From: Brevundimonas terrae
Lineage (GTDB): Bacteria > Pseudomonadota > Alphaproteobacteria > Caulobacterales > Caulobacteraceae
DNA length: 64,000 bases
Direction of reading: 5' to 3'
Assembly (NCBI RefSeq): GCF_011761985.1
Contig: NZ_JAASQT010000008.1
Span: forward strand, 1-64,000
The notes below the pieces were generated by a model. The model worked only from the letters and a program-made list of their open reading frames with translations, was not told the origin of the DNA and ran no database searches. This document shows positions 8,255 through 16,365 of this stretch, piece after piece. Each line of letters begins with the position of its first letter. Positions within the stretch are counted from its first letter, which is position 1. Both the position numbers and the translations under genes were made by a program.

Positions 8255-9952
8255 TTAGGCTATCAGCCGGTTCGCGGCGGCGCGGGCCTCGTCGGTGACC
8301 TCGGCCCCCGACAACATGCGGGCGATTTCCTCAAGGCGGTGAACCTCGTCCAGAGGCTCGACCGTCGATGTGGTCTTGCCGCCCTTGTCGGCCTTACGGA
8401 TCTTCCAGTGCGTATGACCGCACGCCGCCACCTGCGGGCTGTGTGTGACCACCAGAACCTGTGCGCCATGCGCCAGACGCTTCAGGCGACCGCCCACAGC
8501 CTCGGCCACGGCACCGCCCACGCCCTGATCGACCTCGTCAAAGATCATCACCGGCTGGATAATGTCCTCGCGGCTGGCCAGAGCCGCCTTCATCGCCAGA
8601 GCAAAGCGGGCCAGTTCGCCCCCCGAGGCCACACTGTCCAGCGGACCGAATGCTGTGCCGGTATTGGTAGAAACCTGAAAACGAATCGTCTCACGACCTT
8701 CGGGGCCACGACGCCCCTCGATCGGCTCCATCGCCACGCGGAAACGCGCCCGTTCCAGCTTGAGCGGGCCCAGTTCAGCCATGACAGCTTCGGTCAGCCG
8801 CTCGGCCGCCCCCTGCCGCGCCACGGTCAGAACCTCTGCCGCCGCATCATAGTCTTGCGCCGCCGCCGCCGCTTCGCGGCGGGCATTGGTCAGGGCTTCT
8901 TCGCTATTCTCGATGCGGCGCAGTTGCTCGCGCAGGCGCACCCGCAAGGACGGCAGGGCATCGACGGTCGTATGCAGTTTGCGCGCCGTGGCCCTCAGGG
9001 CAAACAGGCGCTCTTCGGTCTTGTCCAAGGCCCCCGGCTCGAAATCAAAGGCATCGGCGGCGGCATCCACTGCCGCAATCGCCTCCATGGCCTCGACCAT
9101 GGTGCGGTCAATGGCATCAACCGCATCGGACAGGCTTTTGACGACCGGATGATCGCCCTCGATACCGGCCTGTCCCGCGCGAGTGCGGGCATGTTCGACC
9201 GCACGAAGGGCCGCGTTGAGCTTTTGCGACAGCTTGTCGCCGCCCAACTGGGTGCGGGCATCGGCCAGATCAGCCAGCGCCTTTTCCGCAGCGCCCAGCA
9301 CGGCGCGATCGCCCGCCAACTCGGTTTCCTCGTTCTCGCGCGGATCGAGTGCATCCAGTTCGGCCAGATTATTCGATATTTCTTCAGCGCGACTGGCCGC
9401 ATCGGCGGCTTCGGCCTGAAGTTCCGCCAGACGGCTCAAAGCGTCTTTCAGTTTTCGCGCCGTATCGGCCACCGCCGACAACTGGGGCTGCAAACCACCA
9501 TAGGCATCCAGCGAGGCCCGATGGGTCTTCCAGTCCAGAAGGCCGACCGTCTCGTGCTGGCCATGCACTTCGACCAGACGCGATCCGATCTCGCGCAGAG
9601 CCGTCACGCCGACAGGTTGATCATTGATATAGGCTTTGGAACGGCCGTCCGCCGACAGAATACGGCGCAGGATCAGCTCGTCGCCCGCACGGACATCAAA
9701 GCCCTTTTCCACAATAGCGGCGATCAGTTCGGCATCGTCGGGCGTAGAAAATACCGCCGTCGCCACGGCCTGTTTTGCGCCGTGCCGAACCAGCCCTGCA
9801 TCGCCCCGCGCGCCCAGCGCCAGACCCAGAGCATCCAGTATAATAGATTTACCCGCGCCGGTTTCACCGGTCAGAACGGTCAGTCCGTTCTCGACTTCCA
9901 GGTCGAGCGTATCGACGAGGACCACATCACGGATCGAAAGAGTGGTGAGCAT
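8255..9952 (-). CDS. recN: DNA repair protein RecN
   Basis: SMC-like ATPase acting early in double-strand break repair. It has 565 residues: an N-terminal ABC half with Walker A GETGAGKS (29-36), a long coiled-coil centre (about 150-380) and a C-terminal half with the signature VASGGELARFALAMKA, Walker B MIFDEVDQGVGG and the H-loop VTHSPQVAA. ATG at 9952. It follows bamD, a conserved alphaproteobacterial order, but a hairpin lies between them. A degenerate LexA-like site 40 bases upstream is listed separately. Confidence 0.95.
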   Translation of the reverse strand: MLTTLSIRDVVLVDTLDLEVENGLTVLTGETGAGKSIILDALGLALGARGDAGLVRHGAKQAVATAVFSTPDDAELIAAIVEKGFDVRAGDELILRRILSADGRSKAYINDQPVGVTALREIGSRLVEVHGQHETVGLLDWKTHRASLDAYGGLQPQLSAVADTARKLKDALSRLAELQAEAADAASRAEEISNNLAELDALDPRENEETELAGDRAVLGAAEKALADLADARTQLGGDKLSQKLNAALRAVEHARTRAGQAGIEGDHPVVKSLSDAVDAIDRTMVEAMEAIAAVDAAADAFDFEPGALDKTEERLFALRATARKLHTTVDALPSLRVRLREQLRRIENSEEALTNARREAAAAAQDYDAAAEVLTVARQGAAERLTEAVMAELGPLKLERARFRVAMEPIEGRRGPEGRETIRFQVSTNTGTAFGPLDSVASGGELARFALAMKAALASREDIIQPVMIFDEVDQGVGGAVAEAVGGRLKRLAHGAQVLVVTHSPQVAACGHTHWKIRKADKGGKTTSTVEPLDEVHRLEEIARMLSGAEVTDEARAAANRLIA

Positions 9953-9992
9953 GGATCGGTTTGATTCGCGTTATTCCAGACCACTCTAACGG

Positions 9993-10007
9993 AAACAGAA
10001 CAAGAAC
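9993..10007 (-). promoter_or_regulatory. Possible degenerate LexA (SOS) box before recN
   Basis: On the minus strand this reads GTTC-TTGTTCT-GTTT, one mismatch from the alphaproteobacterial LexA box GTTC-N7-GTTC. It lies 41 bases before the recN start and overlaps the outer edge of the bamD terminator hairpin. SOS control of recN is known in several bacteria; this site is suggestive only. Confidence 0.3.
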
Positions 10008-10032
10008 ACAGAGGTTTTACACCTCTGTGTTC
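10004..10032 (-). terminator. Terminator hairpin downstream of bamD
   Basis: A 12-bp perfect stem (10004-10015 and 10021-10032) with a five-base loop. On the minus strand it is followed by the T-rich TTGTTCTGTTT. It would end bamD transcription, leaving recN to its own promoter. Confidence 0.7.
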
Positions 10033-10047
10033 CATAAATTTCCGAAA

Positions 10048-10965
10048 TCAGTCGCGGTCGAATGGATTGAGACGGCTGATCCAAGACTTCTTGGCTTCAG
10101 GGGCCTGCATGCTCTCGGCACCCTGCGCACCGTCGGTCAGCAGAGCAAAGGCATCCGTGTACCACTGGCTGCCCGGGAAGTTGTGGCCCAGCACCGCAGC
10201 ATTACGCACGGCCTCGTCGCGAAGACCCAGCTGCATGTTCAGCTCAACCAGACGATACAGAGCCTCTGGCGTATGCGAGGTGCGTTGGAAGGCCGGATTT
10301 TCGATCACAGCCTTATAGCGGTTCAGGGCACCGATCGGCTGGCTGTTACGCTGGTAGAAACGACCCACAGCCATTTCCTTACCGGCCAGCTGGTCATTGA
10401 CCATGTCGATCTTCACGCGGGCATCGGTGGCAAACGCCGTATTCGGATAGCGGCGCTCGACATCGCGCAGACCCGCCAGAGCCGCCTCGGCATAGCCTTG
10501 GTCACGGCCCACATCGACGATGCGTTCGAAATTGCAGACCGCCTTCATATAGAAGGCATACGAGGCCGACGGATTACCCGGGAACAGCGCGATAAAGCGG
10601 TCCGCTGCGGCAATCGCCTCGTTGTAGCTGCTGTTTTGGTAATAGGCATAGACCTGCATCAGAATCGCGCGGCGCGCCCATTCCGAATAGGGGTGCTGGC
10701 GTTCGACTTCCTGGAAGTAGTCGATCGCATCGTTCCAGCGCTTGGACTGAAGACGTTGATAGCCCGTATTATACAGGGCCTCGACCGGACGTTCTTCATA
10801 GGCGAGCTTCTGGCGTGGCTTGGTTCCCGAGCAGGCCGAAAGCGTGAGTGCCAAGGCGGCAACACCCATCAGCATCATGCCAGAGCGGAAAGAACCGGAG
10901 CGAGACTTGTGAGCGGGCAAGAGCGACCTCGTAATTTTGCCAAACAGGCGATGCACCCTCTGCAT
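10048..10965 (-). CDS. bamD: Outer membrane assembly lipoprotein BamD
   Basis: Essential partner of BamA in inserting beta-barrel proteins, anchored to the inner face of the outer membrane. The lipobox LSAC puts the lipidated cysteine at 45. Five TPR-like helical pairs follow (about 65-290), beginning RPVEALYNTGYQRLQSKRW and containing ERQHPYSEWA and FPGNPSASYA. ATG at 10965 was chosen because AAGGAC stands seven bases before it; a start 20 codons further upstream lacks a ribosome site. There is an unusual extra N-terminal stretch of about 28 residues before the signal core. Divergent from prs. Confidence 0.93.
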   Translation of the reverse strand: MQRVHRLFGKITRSLLPAHKSRSGSFRSGMMLMGVAALALTLSACSGTKPRQKLAYEERPVEALYNTGYQRLQSKRWNDAIDYFQEVERQHPYSEWARRAILMQVYAYYQNSSYNEAIAAADRFIALFPGNPSASYAFYMKAVCNFERIVDVGRDQGYAEAALAGLRDVERRYPNTAFATDARVKIDMVNDQLAGKEMAVGRFYQRNSQPIGALNRYKAVIENPAFQRTSHTPEALYRLVELNMQLGLRDEAVRNAAVLGHNFPGSQWYTDAFALLTDGAQGAESMQAPEAKKSWISRLNPFDRD

Positions 10966-11128
10966 CACATGTCCTTGGTGTTCTCTATAACAGCGCACAA
11001 CGCGATGCCAATGCGCGGAAATCACGGAAACGCGGGTTGATGCGAGTCATTTCGCGGCCTAGAGAGCGCGCAACATATTCAGGGACCGCAAATGTGCAGG
11101 TCCTATCACGGCGAAAGGATGACCGGTC

Positions 11129-12061
11129 ATGAAGCTGCTGGCAGGCAATTCGAACCGGACTTTGGCTCAGGCCATTGCAAACCACCTCGATGCACCTCTC
11201 ACAAAGGCGGACGTCAAGCGTTTCGCCGATAACGAGGTCTTCGCCGTTATCGAGGAGAATGTGCGTGGCGAGGATGTCTTTATCATCCAGTCCACCAGCT
11301 TCCCCGCCAACGATAACCTGATGGAAATGCTGATCATGGTCGATGCGCTCCGCCGCGCCTCGGCCCGTCGCGTGACCTGTGTCATGCCGTATTTCGGCTA
11401 TGCCCGTCAGGACCGTAAAACCGGTGGCCGCACGCCGATCTCGGCCAAGCTGGTAGCCAACATCATTGAACGCTCGGGTGCCGACCGTGTTCTGACCATG
11501 GACCTGCACGCCGGACAGATTCAGGGCTTCTTCGATATTCCGACCGATAATCTGGTCGCCATGCCGGTGCTGGCCCGAGACATCCGGGACACCAAACCGC
11601 GTGATTCGCTCGTCATCGTCTCGCCGGACGTCGGCGGCGTGGTCCGCGCCCGCTCTCTGGCCAACCGCCTCGACTGCGATCTGGCCATTGTCGACAAGCG
11701 CCGCCCCGAACCGGGCAAGTCCGAAGTGATGAACATCATCGGTGACGTGGCGGGTCGCAGCTGCATCCTGTTCGACGATATCGTCGATTCGGGCGGCACT
11801 CTGGTCAATGCTGCCGAGGCCCTGATCAAGCAAGGTGCCACCGAGGTATCGGCCTATATCAGCCACGGCGTCCTGTCCGGTCCGGCTGTAGAGCGCGTCA
11901 ATAACGGCCCGCTGAGCGAACTGGTCATCACCGATTCGATCGAACAGCCGGCTGCGGTTATGGATTGCAACAAAATCCGCCGCGTCAGCGTTGCCCCCCT
12001 GATTGGGGAAGCCATCCGTCGCATCGCCAATGAAGAATCCGTGTCCAAGCTCTTCGATTAA
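11129..12061 (+). CDS. prs: Ribose-phosphate pyrophosphokinase
   Basis: Makes PRPP from ribose 5-phosphate and ATP for nucleotide, histidine and tryptophan synthesis. It is a full-length 310-residue enzyme. The N-terminal [17 protein letters not shown], the flexible catalytic stretch [10 protein letters not shown], the divalent-cation loop [13 protein letters not shown] and the PRPP-binding signature DDIVDSGGT (216-224) are all intact. It opens the conserved series prs-(lipoprotein)-rplY-pth-ychF. Confidence 0.97.
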   Translation: MKLLAGNSNRTLAQAIANHLDAPLTKADVKRFADNEVFAVIEENVRGEDVFIIQSTSFPANDNLMEMLIMVDALRRASARRVTCVMPYFGYARQDRKTGGRTPISAKLVANIIERSGADRVLTMDLHAGQIQGFFDIPTDNLVAMPVLARDIRDTKPRDSLVIVSPDVGGVVRARSLANRLDCDLAIVDKRRPEPGKSEVMNIIGDVAGRSCILFDDIVDSGGTLVNAAEALIKQGATEVSAYISHGVLSGPAVERVNNGPLSELVITDSIEQPAAVMDCNKIRRVSVAPLIGEAIRRIANEESVSKLFD

Positions 12062-12170
12062 GGTTCGGCTAACCATATTCGAGCGTATTGGACGGCTTCA
12101 AAGCCCCCATAAGGGGCTGCGCTGAGCGGCGCGGCCCCTTCACGTGAATATAGTAAAGGGAAGCCCGCCG

Positions 12171-13232
12171 ATGCCACAGTTCAAGACGTGTCCGGCCCCG
12201 ATGCGCGCCATAATGTCCCGTCGTGGTCTTTCGGTCGCAAGCTTGGCCGCCGCCGTTCTTCTGGCCAGTTGCTCGACACCCGAGCCGGAAGCTCCCCCGC
12301 CCCCGCCGCCTGCACCGCCGCCGGCCATTGCCCTGAACCAGAGCGTGGCCGAGGCAGCCTCGGTCTATGTCGCCTTTGTCCGCGACCTGAACACCATCAA
12401 GGCGGGCGGTTTCCAGAGTGCCGAAGAGATTCAAGCCGAACTGCGTAAAGGCGCGTCCTATGACGCCGCCCAGATGTCGCGCGGCATGATTGCCTATGGT
12501 GCCATCCTGGCCCTGCAATCGCCCGAATATCTGGCCGGTGTGCGCCAATTTGGCAGCGATCCGGTCCAGCGTCAGGAAATGGTCCGCCGAATCATCGCCG
12601 ATCCGGCCTATGCCGCCACCCTGCCCGGTGCCGATGCGGCTGTCGGCCTGATGGTGCAAACCCTGATTCGCGATATCGATGCCCTGACCATGATTGCCGA
12701 CGGTGTCGAAGCCGACGCCTATACGATTCAGGAGCGTAACGATCCGCGCCGTCGCTGGGCCACACAGGCCGTGGCCGACCGCAATGGTCGCCTGCAAACC
12801 GCCAAGGACCTGTCGGTGCCGCGTATGCCCTCCGCCGAGGAAAGCGCCCGCCTGCTGGCCGCGGCCCATAGCGGCTCGGGACTGGTATCGGAGCGCGCCC
12901 AGCGTGGTGCCCCCTATACGCCCGCTACGGTGAACGCTCTGGCCATTGCCGCCCTTGCTGCGCTTGGTGCAGCGGGTGAAGACGCACGGGCCAATACCGA
13001 CGCCCTGACGACGGAATCCAATAACGAGTTCTGCCTGACGATGTCCAAGCTGATGCTCTATCAGTGCCTGGCCGCCGCCAAGCCGAACTATGAGGACATT
13101 TTCTGCACCGGACGCCACATCGTGCGCGATCTGGCACAGTGCACCTCGCAGTTTGCGGGACCCCGACCAACCGCTGTTCCGACAGTAACTGTTGTGTCTG
13201 ATCCAAATTCCGGTACACAACCGACCGGATAA
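12171..13232 (+). CDS. Predicted lipoprotein of unknown function
   Basis: 353 residues from the ATG at 12171, which follows AAAGGGAAG at good spacing; an upstream GTG at 12144 is less likely. The signal ends in the lipobox LASC (Cys 34) and is followed by a proline-rich spacer of about 20 residues. The rest is mostly helical with alanine-rich segments and ends in a cysteine-containing part (CLTMSKLMLYQCLAAAKP, then a CTGRH and a CTSQF), so up to four cysteines could form periplasmic disulfides. I recognise no named domain. It is probably conserved in Caulobacterales between prs and rplY, though this cannot be checked here. No enzyme motif is visible. Confidence 0.7.
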   Translation: MPQFKTCPAPMRAIMSRRGLSVASLAAAVLLASCSTPEPEAPPPPPPAPPPAIALNQSVAEAASVYVAFVRDLNTIKAGGFQSAEEIQAELRKGASYDAAQMSRGMIAYGAILALQSPEYLAGVRQFGSDPVQRQEMVRRIIADPAYAATLPGADAAVGLMVQTLIRDIDALTMIADGVEADAYTIQERNDPRRRWATQAVADRNGRLQTAKDLSVPRMPSAEESARLLAAAHSGSGLVSERAQRGAPYTPATVNALAIAALAALGAAGEDARANTDALTTESNNEFCLTMSKLMLYQCLAAAKPNYEDIFCTGRHIVRDLAQCTSQFAGPRPTAVPTVTVVSDPNSGTQPTG

Positions 13233-13252
13233 GGCGAGTTTTCGCGGGCAAT

Positions 13253-13281
13253 ATAGGCAGGAGCAGTTGCGTCCTGCCTAT
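13253..13281 (+). terminator. Hairpin after the lipoprotein gene
   Basis: ATAGGCAGGA (13253-13262) pairs exactly with TCCTGCCTAT (13272-13281) around a nine-base loop. It starts 21 bases after the stop codon. No T-run follows, so termination is uncertain. Confidence 0.45.
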
Positions 13282-13382
13282 GATCCGTGTAATAGCCCGC
13301 GCTCTTGAATTCGAAGGGTTCATGACCCCGCCGCGCTGACATCAGCTCAGCGCTGGCGTTTATTTGTATGAAGGCGAGCCCT

Positions 13383-13988
13383 ATGGCCGAGATCATTCTG
13401 AACGTTGACGTCCGCGAAGGCGTGGGCACCGGAAGCGCCCGTGCCGTGCGTCGCGCCGGCGCCGTGCCTGGCATCCTGTACGGTGGCGATAAAGCCCCGG
13501 TTGCCATTTCCGTAAGCGAGCGCGAATTCCGCAAGTCGCTGTACACCGGCAACCTGCGTGGCCAGCTGGTCACCCTGAAGTACGGTAAAGAAACCCAGCC
13601 GGTTATTGCCAAGGCAATCGACTTCGATCCGGTTTCGGATCGTCCGCTGCACTTCGACCTGATGCGCGTTGATGCATCGGTTCCGGTGAAGGTTGACCTG
13701 ACCGTCCAGTTCATCAACGGCGACGAAGCTCCGTTCGTCCGTCAAGGTGGCACGCTGGAAATCGTCCGTCACGAAGTCGAAATCCTGGTTCTTGCCGACC
13801 GTATGCCGCAAACCCTGATCGTCGATCTGGCCAAGGCTGAAGTCGGTGCGGCTATCCGCTTCTCGGACATTGCCAACCTGCCGGAAGGCGCAACCCCGGT
13901 TATTGCCGACCGCGACTTCATGATCGCGACCGTCAAGGCTCCGGGCGGCGGCGTCAAGGAAGAAGCCGAAGAAGGCGCAGAGGGCTAA
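13383..13988 (+). CDS. rplY: 50S ribosomal protein L25, long (CTC/TL5) form
   Basis: Binds 5S rRNA in the large subunit. The 201-residue length means the 5S-binding N-terminal domain (about 1-92, with GTGSARAVRRAGAVPGILYG) is followed by the C-terminal TL5/CTC beta domain (about 95-185), and then an acidic tail rich in Glu and Gly. ATG at 13383 was chosen because GAAGG lies eight bases before it; an ATG at 13368 overlaps that ribosome site. The gene is followed by a strong terminator and by pth, the usual order. Confidence 0.95.
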   Translation: MAEIILNVDVREGVGTGSARAVRRAGAVPGILYGGDKAPVAISVSEREFRKSLYTGNLRGQLVTLKYGKETQPVIAKAIDFDPVSDRPLHFDLMRVDASVPVKVDLTVQFINGDEAPFVRQGGTLEIVRHEVEILVLADRMPQTLIVDLAKAEVGAAIRFSDIANLPEGATPVIADRDFMIATVKAPGGGVKEEAEEGAEG

Positions 13989-14014
13989 TCCCCTTCTGAT
14001 CTTCCCGAAAGATC

Positions 14015-14050
14015 AAAGCCCCGTAGCGGTTTCGCTGCGGGGCTTTTCTT
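14015..14050 (+). terminator. Rho-independent terminator after rplY
   Basis: AAAGCCCCGTAGCG pairs with CGCTGCGGGGCTTTT around a GTTT loop, with a T-rich tail. It sits 27 bases after the rplY stop and 29 before the pth start. Confidence 0.88.
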
Positions 14051-14078
14051 TGCCCTCCACTCAAGGCAGAAGACACCC

Positions 14079-14684
14079 ATGTTTATCATCGCAGGTCTGG
14101 GTAACCCCGGCGCAAAGTACGAAAAGAACCGCCACAACATCGGCTTCATGGCCGCTGACGAGATCGCACGTCGCTGGCGCTTTGGCCCCGAGAAGGCCAA
14201 GTTCCAGTCCAAGATTCAGGACGGCGAGATCGAGGGCGAGAAAGTCCTGTTGATGAAACCGCAGACCTTCATGAACGAGAGCGGCCGCGCGATTGGCGAG
14301 GCGGCCCGTTTCTACAAGGTGCCGGTGGATAACATCATCATCTTCCACGACGAGATCGATCTGGCACCCGGCCGTTTCCGCATGAAAAAGGGCGGCGGTG
14401 CTGCCGGTCAAAACGGTATCCGTTCGGCCATTGCCCATCTGGGCGCAGACTTCCGCCGCGGCCGCATGGGTGTCGGCCATCCGGGCGATCCCAAGCTGGT
14501 ACACGCCCATGTGCTGGGTGACTTCGCCAAGGCTGACCAGCCGTGGCTGGAAGCCATGCTGAACGCCTGTGCTGACGCCCTGCCCTTTGCCATCAAGGGC
14601 GATGACGAGCGCTATCAGGGCGAGGTCATGCGTCTGGCCCCCGCCCCGAAATTCAGCCCGCGCCAAGCCGCCAATGGCGGCTAG
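14079..14684 (+). CDS. pth: Peptidyl-tRNA hydrolase
   Basis: Releases tRNA from peptidyl-tRNAs that drop off the ribosome. The 201-residue protein shows the family start FIIAGLGNPGAKYEKNRHN with the catalytic His at 19 and the substrate-contacting Asn at 9. KPQTFMNESGRA and the catalytic Asp in IIFHDEIDL are also present, as is the GGGAAGQNGIRS loop. It follows rplY after a terminator, so it may have its own promoter. Confidence 0.96.
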   Translation: MFIIAGLGNPGAKYEKNRHNIGFMAADEIARRWRFGPEKAKFQSKIQDGEIEGEKVLLMKPQTFMNESGRAIGEAARFYKVPVDNIIIFHDEIDLAPGRFRMKKGGGAAGQNGIRSAIAHLGADFRRGRMGVGHPGDPKLVHAHVLGDFAKADQPWLEAMLNACADALPFAIKGDDERYQGEVMRLAPAPKFSPRQAANGG

Positions 14685-14714
14685 ACGGGAAAGCACGCCA
14701 ACGGCGGCTAAGAC

Positions 14715-16364
14715 CTATTCAGGACTGTCGTAGGACCAGCGGACATCGAATGTCTGCTCGGCTCCTGCGGCCAATCTCACACGCCAGACGCGCTTGCCCG
14801 TATCGCGATCAATCTGGCTGCGGATACCTTCACGCTCCATACGGAAACCGCGCTCTTCGGCCATCCAGTCGGCAGGCATTTCTACATCCACAGCCTGAGA
14901 CGAGCCATTGTTCAGGGTTATACGATAGCTCTCTACCTGACGGCGGCGCGCCCCTCTCCCGCGTAAAGCATCCTCGGTCATCACGACCTTGCCGCTGACC
15001 TCGGGAACACTGCGAAGGCTCAGACGGATCGGCTGTCCCACGGGCGTGTCCGAGACCGAATCTGATCCTGCATAGGCCTTGGGGCTATTCTCTTCCGCGA
15101 CATAGAAGGCCACCTTGCCCTCGGGAACAGGCAGGCCAAGCCCTGACGCCTCGTTGTTTTGAACGCGCAGTTCAAGTGAAGCTGGATAGGATGGCTGATC
15201 CGCATCCGATGGCTGGAATGGCACAACCATCACCCGCTCGGTCAGGATGTTGTCCTGCGCAAAGAACAGCACCTGTTTCATCTGGTTGGCGGCGACTGTT
15301 GTCGGCACTGGCAGGACATAGGCCTTGTAGTCGCCCAGTTCCTCCATCTTCGCCTTGATACGGGAGCCTGTGACGACAACGTCATTAACGGCCATACTCT
15401 CAGCCCGCATTGCCATCGCCGGTGGTGCAGGCGCTGGAGGAGCCGGTGGCGGAGGCGGCGGCAACAAAACCGCCAGCCCCTCATGCGTGCGCCCCTGCGG
15501 CCAGCACTGGGTGGCGCTGGCGGTACGCCTGATCTCTACGGGCACGGAATCACCTGTCATCGAAAGGTCACCCGCCACCACGGTCACCGGCGCATCGGCA
15601 AAGCTGGTGCCACCAAAATTGGCCAGCGTGATCCAGCCCTGAAGGTCCAGTGAGCGGCCATCGGCATTCAGATGCGCCACATAGTCCGCAGACCACTGCA
15701 AGCCCGTCGCCAGATAAGCCAGCGTCACCGTATAGCGCCCCGCCTGCGTCGCCCGCGTGCGGACCGACAGGGTCGGTGTTGCGCCAAGGCCTTGCGGCAC
15801 CTCGTTAAAAACAATCCGTTCGGTCAGGCCCGAACAGTCCAGCGCCTCGAACTGGCCGTCGATTTCCAGAACCGTCCCGCGCTGCCCTGCCCGGATGGTC
15901 GCCTGATGCGTTTCCTCAAGTCCGGTGGTGGCATTGGTCCGCACCACGCTGACCGTCTGGCCCACAGCCCGATCCAGCAGGTTAAAGGGCGTAATCAGTT
16001 CATAATCGGCATTCTGCTCGACCAGATCGGCAGGCAGGCCCTCTATGACCGCGCTATGCGGCACGATGCCTGTGCCCAGCCCCTTGAAGCGGATCACGCC
16101 TTCGCCCGCAGGCACATCGATCGTGCGCTTTTCGACAATCAGGGCCAGACCCTCGCGGTCCAGCCGTGACCACGAATAGCGCGAACGCTGGATCAGATCG
16201 GACGTATCCACCGCCTGACCGCGATAGACCACGACCTCGACGGCCTCGGGGCCCTCGGACACGCTTTCATGACTGGCGACAACAGGTGCTGCCACCGGTT
16301 GGGCGACAGCCACCATCGGCCCCATCGCGACCGTGGCCGCCAGCACTGCACACAGCAGGCGCAT
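14715..16364 (-). CDS. DUF4139 domain protein with an internal TonB-box-like motif
   Basis: An exported 549-residue protein: signal peptide ending near VAVAQP, then an N-terminal beta region (DTSDLIQRSRYSWSRLDREG and RFKGLGTG) and a C-terminal DUF4139 barrel ending RVRLAAGAEQTFDVRWSY. The centre holds a proline-rich run (PPPPPPAPPAPAPP, about residue 305) and then VNDVVVTGSRIKAKMEELGD at about 326-345. DVVVTGSRI looks like the TonB box of Caulobacteraceae receptors. The start codon lies one base after the stop of the paralogous upstream gene, so the two form an operon. DUF4139 proteins have no settled function; envelope or surface roles are inference. Confidence 0.8.
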   Translation of the reverse strand: MRLLCAVLAATVAMGPMVAVAQPVAAPVVASHESVSEGPEAVEVVVYRGQAVDTSDLIQRSRYSWSRLDREGLALIVEKRTIDVPAGEGVIRFKGLGTGIVPHSAVIEGLPADLVEQNADYELITPFNLLDRAVGQTVSVVRTNATTGLEETHQATIRAGQRGTVLEIDGQFEALDCSGLTERIVFNEVPQGLGATPTLSVRTRATQAGRYTVTLAYLATGLQWSADYVAHLNADGRSLDLQGWITLANFGGTSFADAPVTVVAGDLSMTGDSVPVEIRRTASATQCWPQGRTHEGLAVLLPPPPPPAPPAPAPPAMAMRAESMAVNDVVVTGSRIKAKMEELGDYKAYVLPVPTTVAANQMKQVLFFAQDNILTERVMVVPFQPSDADQPSYPASLELRVQNNEASGLGLPVPEGKVAFYVAEENSPKAYAGSDSVSDTPVGQPIRLSLRSVPEVSGKVVMTEDALRGRGARRRQVESYRITLNNGSSQAVDVEMPADWMAEERGFRMEREGIRSQIDRDTGKRVWRVRLAAGAEQTFDVRWSYDSPE

Positions 16365-16365
16365 A

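Noticed and set aside
8339-9964. Long plus-strand frame opposite recN
   Set aside because: Antisense of a clear recN; low-quality composition rich in His, Arg and Gln. High-GC codon bias opens opposite frames.
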